Assembly: GCA_022496205.1 (NCBI GenBank)
Contig: WTXD01000077.1
Span: forward strand, 1 to 64,000
Origin: Gloeopeniophorella convolvens
Lineage: Eukaryota; Basidiomycota; Agaricomycetes; Russulales
Reading direction: 5' to 3'
Length of the DNA: 64,000 nucleotides
The position numbers and the translations under genes are program-made. Shown in pieces: positions 44,011-54,909 of this stretch (position 1 is its first letter; each line of letters begins with the position of its first letter). The notes under the pieces are model-generated. The model saw only the letters and a list, made by a program, of their open reading frames with translations. It had not been told where the DNA came from and did no database searches.

Positions 44011-44955
44011 ATGTGCCACCCCTCCCAGGCCCCGCGGGTCTTTCCCTGGACAGAACCGATCCGGCTTCGCTTTACTTCGGATGACCCCTTGAATACGACG
44101 CTTGTCCACGAGCGCCCAAGTTCTCCCACCGCATCCGTCCTCGAGCGCCCGCCCCAGGAACATGAGGCCGTCGAGCCCGACTCTCCACAGAGCCCGATGA
44201 GCATTGCCAGAACGGCACGAAGCGATACGCTCGACCGGCCCGGCGACGCGGCGGGGCCGTCTCGACCGATATTCGTCGTCGAGACGCGCGCGCGGCGCCG
44301 CTGGCCGGGCGGTCGCGAGACCACCATCCGCTCCATGGAGAGGGAAGGCGACGGCAGGCTGGCGACGATCTCGTGGTCTGCGCTGAAAATGCAGCCGCCA
44401 CGCGTTGTGCTCGGGCGGCATTTCCCGGCCAAGGCAGAGGTGCGCAGCGCGAGCCTGCGGAAGTGGCTTGCGGGATGCTGGCACGCACGCAAGCTTGGTG
44501 CGCCACGCGGTGTGCTGGCACACGAGGCGGTGAAGGGCTGGTACACGTGGAATGAAGGAGAGGAGGATTTGCTCGAGGTAGGCGCGTCGTGTGTGGTATT
44601 GGCGTACTGGCTCTTACGGATGGGCGTCGATAAGCAGCTCGTGGCTGTCCGTGACGGGTATCGACTAGCGAGCTTAAAACCAACGCGGGTACCCTTGGAG
44701 GCTGCGCGCCAAGGCCCATCCATACGCTTGAGAGATTCGAGTCTCGAACTGCGCGCTCAGGAGGAAGACGAGGCGCGGGTGCAGCTGCTGCTCGAGTTGT
44801 GTGTGGTCTCCGCAACTATCGCACTCTCCAGAAGAGAATGGACTCGTGACCTCAACCTAGCGACGGGAAGTACTCATGGAAATGGTACCAAGGGGAGGCG
44901 GAGACCTTTGTCGGCAATCGCTTTGCTACCCAGGAGCAAACCAAATACGTCATAG
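44011..44955 (+). CDS. DUF6593-like basidiomycete protein
   Basis: Open from ATG 44011 to stop 44955. A 60-nt stop-free segment at 44578-44637 (GTAGGC..AAGCAG) is probably an intron; spliced length is 294 residues. The N-terminal landmark is LRFTSDDPLNTTLV, then FVVETRARRRWPGGRETTI, then RLATISWSALKMQPPRVVLG, all in the order seen in DUF6593 proteins, and a C-terminal helix with ARVQLLLELCVVSATIAL. A long Pro/Ser-rich insert follows the first strand (PPQEHEAVEPDSPQSP). Function of the family is unknown. TATA-like ACTTATAG lies about 60 bp upstream. Confidence 0.65.
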   Translation: MCHPSQAPRVFPWTEPIRLRFTSDDPLNTTLVHERPSSPTASVLERPPQEHEAVEPDSPQSPMSIARTARSDTLDRPGDAAGPSRPIFVVETRARRRWPGGRETTIRSMEREGDGRLATISWSALKMQPPRVVLGRHFPAKAEVRSASLRKWLAGCWHARKLGAPRGVLAHEAVKGWYTWNEGEEDLLEVGASCVVLAYWLLRMGVDKQLVAVRDGYRLASLKPTRVPLEAARQGPSIRLRDSSLELRAQEEDEARVQLLLELCVVSATIALSRREWTRDLNLATGSTHGNGTKGRRRPLSAIALLPRSKPNTS

Positions 44956-45044
44956 CGTTAGCAGAGCGGGGGAACATGCGATTATCTAGAGCCAGTGGAC
45001 ATATGTAAGTAATACTAGAGGTGGATGCAATAGGGAGTGAACCA

Positions 45045-46086
45045 TCATGAGGAGTGTGCTACGTGCCGGCCAGTCTTCCACCTGCTCTGCTCCGATCCCG
45101 AGTCCCCAAAGCCGAAATGATATCCAGAACCTCCGTCGCCAGTCACACTGGGATCCTTCCACAGGTCGCGCAGTGGCTTGACTTGGGGGTTTCTTGTGTT
45201 CTGTGCCTGGTGGTGAGGGCGTCGTGCCGCAAGGCGCTCTATGGCTGCGAGCACAGTCCACACTTCGCCGCTCCCCGACTCGCTCTCTTCGAGCCAGAGA
45301 GTGCGCGCACCAGCCTCTCGGCGGACGTCATCTGCGATAGCACGCGTGCGAGAGTTTGGAGGGATCCCGTTTGCCCGCATCTCCTCCAAGGCCGTATGGA
45401 CGCCACGCAAGTCACGGAACGAGTCCCATCGCGTCTCCAGGAGTTCGTTGTAGGCTTCTGTCGTACATCCGAAGACGTAAGACAGGGTTGACAGGTTCCG
45501 TGCATGCTCGAAGAATGCAAGGGCGAGGTGGGGATCGTCGTACCGCTCACGAGCTGTTCTCATGAGAGCTGCGAGAAGATGGGGATACGACGGGGGCTGG
45601 AGGTGTTGCGGGGGTGTGTCACCTGAATCAAAGGCGGCCCGCGTAGCCTCTTCTGCGCGAACCGACGCACCAAACACCTCGCGTTCCGCCCACTCCAGCA
45701 TCGCTTGGTCTGACGTACACAATGCGAGCTGCTCCTTGAGTTTATCGAGCTCCGTCATGTCCTCGGTCACCTCGCGCGTGCGGGGGTTTTTGTACAGGCT
45801 TTTGAGGAAGCCGCTGAGAGGACTGTGCGCATTGATGTCGAGCGCTGCCGCTGTACCATCCTCTAAGACCTTGCGTTCGTTGGCAGCCGAAAAAATGAGA
45901 TTGAACATCTCGTCGAAAGCGTGCAGCTCGCGGTTTGTCATTGCTTGACGACGTGGTTCCAGTGAGCTGGAGTTGAGACTGGCACGGGGCCGCTTGTCGC
46001 GCGTCACAGGAATTTGAGGATCCCCATTGACAATATCTTCGAAGACGCTGTCCCATGCAGATCCATTTGGAGTGAATAAGGGAGAC
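45045..46086 (-). CDS. Mtf2-like mitochondrial expression factor
   Basis: The main exon runs from an acceptor at about 46086 to the stop at 45045; the first exon or exons were not resolved, so the N terminus (targeting peptide) is missing from the model. Landmarks: SAWDSVFEDIVNGDPQIPV, NRELHAFDEMFNLIFSA, TELDKLKEQLALCTSDQAML then EWAEREVF, SYPHLLAALMRTARERYDDP, HLALAFFEHARNLSTLSYVF and GCTTEAYNELLETRW, the signature of the Mtf2-like C-terminal domain. In yeast Mtf2 helps maturation and translation of mitochondrial transcripts. The repeated helical pattern resembles PPR-type arrays. Confidence in family is good, in the 5' structure low. Confidence 0.72.
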
Positions 46087-47121
46087 CTGGAATTTCGAGC
46101 ACATCAGTACCCGGGCGAAGTATGGCCGCAAGAGACGCACTGGCTGGAAGAGGGTTCGGCACTCTCGATCTGGGAGGAGTATCCACGCCTATGGGGGATA
46201 GAAGACCCCCATGCTGCACTACTGTGCGTAGCGAACCCCTCTTTTGATTGACATGTGGACGTTCTCCTGGAGTATTCCCTGATACCAGCGCTGGCACGGA
46301 ATGAAGCTGTGGTGGAAAGGACCTTTCAGGCTGGCTGAGTTATGAAAGCAGAAAGCCGACGAACCTCCAGGGGTGCGGGAGAATGAAGAGGACAACTTCA
46401 AAGCCCTTGTCGCATTGTGCATTGGAATGAACGGGATAACGGGAGCTTTGATGCCGCGTGCGACGAGCACAGAAGTGGTTTGGGCGCAAGAGTAGGACCC
46501 CGGAGCGGCCGGCCGGTCACCGCTACGGGCCGGAATTTGCCGGGTTGCACGGGTTCGGTCCCCGACTCCAGCCTATGTCAACAGTCACACGTATTCTATC
46601 CCAGCACGCAGTACTATTCGTTAGAATTATGACGGGGTGTATAATATCAATGAAAGCCATAGCCATGCTGTACTCGATCTCACTTGGCGAAATTATGGTG
46701 AACCGCATTACTGACGCGCAATTTGCTTCAAGATGTGGGGTCAGGCGCCAGTCAAGCGCTCTCAGCCCAACATCCGGGTTGAAGTTCACACGGGCTGTCA
46801 GTGGGATACGATACCTCAGCGCGTGTACAATTACCCAGTGCTGATGCATCGCAGAACGGGACGCCAAAAACTTCATGCGGGCCACAACCAAGTCTCCGTC
46901 ATGCGATAGACCGGCAAGTAATGATGTCCCCTCACGGACATTACTGTATTACCAAGCTAATAGAAGCGTACATACAATGTTCCTCTGTGCACGAGTAGTC
47001 CGTAGAAGACCCAGAAGGAATAGAAGTAAATCATCAACAGGCGCTGTGACTTAAGAAGGCGGGCTGCGGGCGCGTCAACGTCAGCTTGGTGCAGTCAACC
47101 GTAGCCTGAGGATGCACAGGC
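46087..47121. other. Intergenic, includes unresolved 5' part of the Mtf2-like gene
   Basis: A minus-strand frame at 46297-46090 (SLLSPIGVDTPPRSRVPNPL and on) may be a 5' exon of the Mtf2-like gene but I could not match its phase. The rest to 47121 shows no gene; it is the 3' side of the peroxidase gene. Confidence 0.4.
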
Positions 47122-48646
<1,525 letters not shown>

Positions 48647-48726
48647 AGCGTAGTGGAGTTGTGAAGGAATAGGGGGCTTTGAGTGCAGAACACAGATTTC
48701 TACGGTCGTCGTACATGTCGTGTAGG

Positions 48727-48736
48727 TATTTTATAC
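48727..48736 (-). promoter_or_regulatory. TATA box of the manganese peroxidase gene
   Basis: On the minus strand GTATAAAATA lies about 85 bp upstream of the ATG at 48646, the expected spacing for fungal peroxidase promoters. Confidence 0.6.
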
Positions 48737-50346
48737 GCAGGCGCTTGCCACGCCTCCGATGGCGGCACAGGTATATGAGAGCCATAGACAACCTCTGGGA
48801 AAATTATAAGCTACATTCCCGCAAAATCGATGATCTTTGCGACAGACCGCGTGTGAGAGGAACAGCCTGTGCCTTGAGCAACGACGTGCACCTTGATCGA
48901 GCAATACAAGCCATGCGCCTGTTGAGAGGCAGTTACGGATCTGACGTGTACCAGGGGTAATGGAGGCGGAAAATGGAAAGTAGCCGCACAGACTTAGAGG
49001 CGTCGGTGTCTTCTACCCGGGCTTAAGTAGCCGCAAACAGGCACATGCACAACCTTTACTGCACAGGGAGACAACAAGACCTGAGAAGGCTGCGTCGCGG
49101 CATCGGTGTTGCTGTGGCCTGAAAATTTCATAGAGGCCTGGCGGCCCTGGCCGTAGAGTAGATATAGAAGATGACCCGTCCGGCCAGATGGCGGCGAGCG
49201 TTTGGCCAATTGTCCGCCCCGATACCGTCCACCAGCTCTCAGCCGCCGGTACTATCGGTCCCGAGAGGCTGTAACGGTTCCTGCGGACCTACATGCCGCT
49301 GGTGGCATAAGCAGGCAAGCGTGAGAGCCGGGATGCCAAGCCAAGAAGACTTCGACAACGTATAGCCTGCACAAGGCCAGAACCCAGCTGCACTCTCTGC
49401 TCATCGGTCGCCAAGGCATAGCCTACACGATCGTGCGCCCCCCAACCGTTGATGGGGCTCAGACCTGTAATGCTCCGCAGTAATGGTGCTTCAATGGGAC
49501 ATACGATTGCATTTAGACCGTGTGAGGGGTTGTCATGGACGGCTACTGACTCGAGCGGGATCGGAGTGGCTGGAACGGAGGTGAAGGTGCCATCATTACA
49601 GCTTCCTCGGGCATGGCACTGTGCGGTCAGAAAGTTGAACAAACGCGCCGGAGACGGACTCATACAACCGTGTGCAATACCGGCGACAGCCGATACCGGA
49701 GGCCGGAAGTCTGAGCCCACACGGAGACGCGGCGCCGTCGCGCACGCGCGCACCGAGCGCATGCCAAATGCGAAACAAACACCGGCAACACTGTCTGAAC
49801 AGATTGCCTTCTGTCGGCGCGTGATTCTCTCTGCGAGATAAAGACGCCTTTTGTCGATGGCTATGTATCGAATTGCATATAACAAGATATTCACACTGGC
49901 AGGTGACGCGTACGGTAGGTATCTTCTCTGGCTATATTGTGCGCGCCAGAGCAACCGCCAATTCAACATATTTGGAAAAGTGGGATCTATCTGACGGCAT
50001 GGGACATGGCGATGCATTAATATCGGCGAGCCCTTGCCTCAGACCTGAGCACATGGGGTTTGTTCCCCAACATCGAGCCCGCGACCTTTGGTGTGTAGCT
50101 AATGTGCGGCGTCCATGTGCATGCTGGCCTGCAGGATACTAGTTCGCCACGCAATCAAGCTCACACGTCGCGTTATCATTGGGCGCGTCATAAATTATCA
50201 TCGACATCCCATACAAATTACAGTGTCATAAATACAGCGTGATAGAAATACAGTGTTTAAATAATGCGGCCACAATGCAATGCCTCTGTATGCAGCACTC
50301 GGGCATATAAATACATAAATACATAAATATCGTGAAATGACAGTCG
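48737..50346. other. Intergenic, no gene recognised
   Basis: A minus-strand frame of 242 codons (50017-49289) overlaps a plus-strand frame of 130 codons; neither has a motif or looks like coding sequence. 50300-50335 has a short run of ACATAAAT repeats. The stretch next to 48737 would carry upstream control sites of the peroxidase gene, but I see no element I can name with confidence. Confidence 0.4.
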
Positions 50347-51545
50347 TTAATTGGTGGATCGTGAGTGAGTAGAAGAAAGCGGGGAAGAATGTTCGAAAGT
50401 GTTCTCTCTAGACTCTCGTCGTTTGCCAGTGGACACATCGAAAGGCGCCAACTCCCACGACCTACAGCGCCTCCTCAGTTGCGCCGACTCACGAATAGCG
50501 CGGGAACTTACTTGGCATATTTCTTTGCCAAGCATGGCAGCGTGATGCGACTCGCATGGCTGACTTTCGGCCAGGATTGCGATGTCTCCCGGTCGTGGTG
50601 CGAATAGATGAACCTGTAGCACCTTGTCAGTCTGCCAAGAATACAGAGAAGCAGGGTATGACTTACGGCACCAAGAATGCGGGATCAGACTGACACACGA
50701 ACCAGTCAGTGATCTCTGTTGTTTGTGAGTAATACAGCGAAGTACGAGAGATAAGAGCGACTCACGTTTGAGACCACGGCGCATGTCTGCTTCCGAGTAG
50801 GTGCCAACGAGTCGGCTGGGGTCAACAGCGCGAACCTTCATCGGCACATGAGCTACTGCTTCTCACGAAACCTATGAAGTGGACTCCCACCTGCACCCAC
50901 GCGCGAGCCGCGAACTCTTCGCAGAAGGATAGGTACCCAGTGATCTTGCGGCCATCGTATTCTTCGGGGTGCTGCGACGTGTGAGCACATCGCGTCAAAC
51001 AGGTACAAGAGGGATGAACCAATCACCTTAGAATACTTCCGAGCGAGCTTCTGCAGACGCTCGGCGCCATCAAGCACCCTGCGCATGTCCTGAACGCATT
51101 CTGGGTCGAGGAGCTTCTCCAATGCAACGCCCGCGATGACCGGGATGCGGAACAATCGCTCATCCGCTGCAATTCCGCTGACTTGTTAGATTCTGATAGG
51201 CACAATCAACGAAGTAGATCCTCACTGAGAACGTGCAGCGCTACAACGTCGCAAGTGCCCATAACGTACTCGAGGAACGCGCCCAAACGCGAATCTTCGG
51301 GCCGTAGTTGGCGCGCTTGTACATGGATATTGTTGAAGGCGCGAAGGATCGTATTCTGGAACATCTATCAGCAATGATGTAGGTACTTGAAACATGGATC
51401 GTACCTTCATGAAAGCGAGGTGGTACGGAAGCGCTTGACGAGAGCTACATAGAACCGTCAGAGGTAATTCGACTCGCCCGCATTGGACGTACTCTATGCT
51501 TTCCAAGTCTATGGGTGTCGTAGAGAGCATTGGGAGAGGGAACAT
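50347..51545 (-). CDS. Hemerythrin-like protein with eroded metal site
   Basis: Start ATG at 51545, stop at 50347, about nine short introns; the path was found by matching a basidiomycete hemerythrin-HHE family. Order of blocks: QALPYHLAFMK, NTILRAFNNIHVQARQLRPE, GAFLEYVMGTCDVVALHVL followed by TDERLFRIPVIAG, then ECVQDMRRVLDGAERLQKLA and HPEEYDGRKITGYLSFCEEF, then VRAVDPSRLVGTYSEADMRR, SDPAFLVPFIYSHHDRETS and the closing ELAPFDVSTGK. Family members normally bind a diiron centre through HHxxEE-type motifs. Here the second helix has HVLTDERLF and the last helix lacks the usual HLDEE, so several ligands seem lost. Oxygen binding is therefore doubtful; a structural or regulatory role is possible. 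Splice choices in the 3' half are less certain. Confidence 0.68.
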
Positions 51546-51958
51546 CGTGAATGGCCGACGGATTAAAAAGGGTTAGTATAGATGATAGTGATGTTGTACA
51601 ATTGGGAGGGTATCTAGTCCGAGTAGGTATCGGGTTGTCGTGAGCGGGCGATGTGCTTGTGTAGTTTGGTCGTGAGGATGAGTTAGCAGAGCATGGGGGT
51701 AGTATTTTATACATGCAGCATACGCAGGGACGTTTGCGCACTCCACAATATCGACGACCACGGTGGCGGGGCGAGGCCTCGCGAACAAAGCATTTGGGTT
51801 GTGGAAAGTGTCTGTTGATAATAGGCAAGCCACAAATCATTAGGCCGAAGTCCAAGCCGAGGTGTCCGCAACGTATAGCGAGAGATAGCAAGGCGTGACA
51901 TTGTGGCGAAGAGCGACACGACTCACTGACACGAACATCTAATGATCCTCCGCCATCC
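51546..51958. other. Short spacer upstream of the hemerythrin-like gene
   Basis: On the minus strand TATAAAATACT at about 51702-51712 is a plausible TATA box, about 160 bp before the hemerythrin-like start. No gene seen. Confidence 0.4.
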
Positions 51959-53723
51959 TCAACATTGTGGCACCCGCTCAACTTCGCGCTCGATCGCCCA
52001 CCGCACAGCGGCCTCGACGTTTTCGGCCTGATGTGTTGGAAGGTGAGAAGGATCCCCGCTTTCCGGATCATATACACCTGTGTGTACAAGGATCGAAGAC
52101 CAGCCAGCTGCATTTGCACCAGCGATGTCTGCGAAATCATAAAGTGACACCCGCCACGTGCCACGGTGAATGTGTGAGATAATCAGAGCGTGGGAAACGT
52201 CGTACCCGATTCAGGGTTGTCTGCACATGGCCCACCATCACTGTCAGCCACAAAGGTATTCAAGCGAAACGACACGCTTGATGTGCTTACCTCCCACCAT
52301 GTAGCTGGCCACATCATCAGTATCAAGGAAAGCGGAAAGCACAGCAAAGGAACCAACAGGTTAGGTTGTGCGTCAGCTGCACCGTGAATCTCCATTATTC
52401 GGGAGCGCAACATCTTCTCTGCGAACTCATACGTAGGTGTTGTCGGTTTGCCGTACTGCACGTGAGGATACGGTGCGCCGGTGAGAGCCTGTATGAAATT
52501 AACTTCGTGGAAGCTGTTATATAGGAAGAAATTGGAAGACCTTGAAGACAGCTTGGAACGCTTCGCGAAACGCGCCTTGCCCAAGGCGTGGGCGCGGGAA
52601 CTCGGACCGCCACTGGAGGTCCGGGTTGCAGAACACGAGCTGCACTGGGGGCGCACAGTTTACGGGATGGCTACGGCCAACGATGCCTCTTGACATGATG
52701 ACGTCTGTCATAATTTGAATATCGAGCGCCCAGTTGCGCGGGTCATGGAAGACGAAGATTGCGGATATCGGCGTTTTTGAAAAGTCCACAGGCTACGGCT
52801 CTGCTGAACACGTCAAACGGGGCATGGACTAGGATTATGCACAAACTCTGGCGGAGGCCCTCTCTTCAGGGGTGAGGTCATAAAATGGCCAGACGCTGGG
52901 AGAGAAGTGAGGCAATGATAGAAGACTAGCGTTCGTAGCGGCGTACTGAGAATCCCAGGCCTTGATGTCCAGTGTTGTATACACATGCTGGAATCCATAA
53001 CTCGAAATAAAGGGATTTTAGGCGAGACTTATCGACAATGCAGTCCTCCTTACCTCTCTGCAACTTTACGCAACACCCCGCGCCGTCCGCCGAGTACGAG
53101 GACAGACTGATTGGCGTACTCGTGAGCTAGCGACTTCAGAATGGTATGTGCTTGCATGAAATTCGACGTGGTTATCTTCGGGTAGGGTGAGCTAAGACGA
53201 GCCAGAAGGACCGGATCATGAGCAGACCTCGTGTCCAAGCTGTTCTGTAAGGCGCTTTGCGCGGGCTTCCTCGCTGGCACCTCCTCCGTTGGTCATCTGA
53301 AACGGTTCGCGAGGTCTCGTCATGAGGAAATGACTAGACTGACCAGGATATAAGGTATCTCCTTTCGGACCTGTCAGTCCAGGACGCTTGGCATCACAGA
53401 CGACGTACGTGTTAAATGGGTTATTTCCCTCTAGCATAGACAACGCTCGCTTTGCCTCAGGGAGCACATTCGCCCCCCGCAGCAGGACTCCATCCTGCAA
53501 GGCCGTGTCAGAGACTTGATACAGTGTGGACTGCTCGTTTCACAATGTCAAATGCGAAGCCAAGAGGCGGGAGACTTTCAGGGCGACCTCGTGCACCTGT
53601 AATTGAAGCCCAACATAAGCTATTTCAACTACCAAAATGGCTCACATTACACTCACAGCTAAGAAACCTCCCACCGTGGCGGCTCCGCGCGCCATTCAGA
53701 GCCCGAGAAGTCCTCGATAGCAT
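51959..53723 (-). CDS. Class IIA HAD-superfamily hydrolase (CECR5/Cut-1 type), probably mitochondrial
   Basis: Start ATG 53723, stop at 51959. The N terminus (MLSRTSRALNGARSRHGGRF) is basic and Ser-rich like a mitochondrial targeting signal. HAD motif I is split by an intron: GFAFDI then DGVLLRGANVLPEAKRAL (the two Asp). Motif II is MTNGGGASEEARAKRL. The middle has SVLVLGGRRGVLRKVAE, FSKTPISAIFVFHDPRNW and VQLVFCNPDLQW, as in this subfamily. The Lys motif is in YPHVQYGKPTTPTYEFAE. Motif IV is YMVGDNPESDIAGANAAGWS, encoded over two micro-exons of 14 nt (52304-52291) and 15 nt (52220-52206) plus the last exon. The protein should be a Mg-dependent phosphatase of unknown substrate. The boundary of the exon after NPFNT is uncertain (very short intron, about 34-43 nt). 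Confidence 0.88.
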
Positions 53724-53897
53724 TCTGAACTACCAAGAGAAGGAGATCTTGCCAGACAGAGTTTTGGAGAAAGTCCGTTCGAGCGGGGAGTCGCCGCTCA
53801 GCTGACCCTAGCCTCAAGACCGGGTTAGGGTTATGGGCGCCTTCACTTGTGGCCTCCCGGCCCGGGCGCCCATCGTCCTTATCTCGCTCACACCGTC

Positions 53898-54909
53898 ATG
53901 CCAGTAACAGTCGCCATCATTGCGGCGGGTGCGATGGGCGGCGCAGTGGCGCAGCGCCTTACGGAGGCAGGCTGCACAGTGCTTACCAACTTGGATGGGC
54001 GCTCAGAGGCGACACGCAAACGCGCGAGAGACGCGGGCATGCAGGACGTGCCATTTGCTGACCTAGTATCGCAGGCGCCGCTCTTTCTCAGCATCCTCCC
54101 ACCACGAGACGCAGAGCAGCTCGCAAAGGATTATCTAGCGGCCTATGACGCTGTGAGCACTGCTACGGGCGCAGCCTCTCCCATTTATGTCGACTGCAAC
54201 GCCGTTAGTCCGGAGACCGTTAAGCGAATCTCGGGCCTGTTCACCCATTCAGGCGTACATTTCATCGACGCAAGCATCATTGGAGGGCCTCCTCAGGGTT
54301 CGTATAATCCGACATTCTACGCCTCTGCTGCGTCCGATGCTGGCAATGCACTGTCGATTTTCGCCGAGCTCGGGAACCTCGGGCTCAAAGTGTCCTTGCT
54401 CAAAGAAGGATCAGATGTCGGCGATGCAAGTGCGCTGAAGATGTCGTATGCTGTGCGTAGAGTATCCTCTCCCTCTCTCCCCGCTCCCTGACACCATTCG
54501 ATGTCAGGGCATCATGAAAGGGCTCACTGGCCTCTTTGCAACCATGATCTTGTGTAGGTTTGCTCAGTGACTCTTGAGGTGTTGTTAACACCGGTTGTTC
54601 CTCACAGCTGCCCATGCTTCTTCGCCCGCAACGGCAGACGCGCTACTCTTGGAGCTCCGTGCTTCGCAGCCGGCCGTACTCGACCGCCTTGTGCGTGCAG
54701 TTCCCGACATGCTGCCAAAGGCCTATCGTTGGGTCGGCGAGATGCGTGAAATCTCTGCATTCGTTGGTGGGCCCCCAGGTGGTATTCACGAAGGTATGGC
54801 CGGCCTCTACGAGAGGATAGCTCAGTCTGTCGCGGAGGATGGTGATGACAAGCGTGTCCTAGAAGAATTTGTCGAGGCTGCGAAGCGGGCACCGTCCGAG
54901 TCCGAGTGA
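53898..54909 (+). CDS. 6-phosphogluconate-dehydrogenase-like oxidoreductase (DUF1932)
   Basis: Exons 53898-54452, 54508-54553, 54608-54909 give 300 residues. The Rossmann dinucleotide motif is at the N terminus: VAIIAAGAMGGAVAQRL (GxGxxG variant AAGAMGG), with an Asp-containing turn LTNLDGRS at the end of strand 2, favouring NAD over NADP. Further on come DCNAVSPETVKRI and FIDASIIGGPP, typical of the beta-hydroxyacid dehydrogenase group, then the helix DASALKMSYAGIMKG with the catalytic Lys, and a C-terminal all-helical DUF1932 part. The substrate is unknown. It is divergent from the HAD hydrolase gene, only 174 bp between the two ATGs, so they may share a promoter. Confidence 0.92.

Noticed and set aside
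20155..46086. A single secondary-metabolite gene cluster around the acyltransferases
   Set aside because: No polyketide synthase, non-ribosomal synthetase, terpene cyclase or P450 was seen nearby; the neighbours are unrelated housekeeping and regulatory genes.
49289..50017. 242-codon minus-strand ORF as a gene
   Set aside because: It overlaps an antisense ORF, has no motif, no start context and a composition like non-coding DNA.
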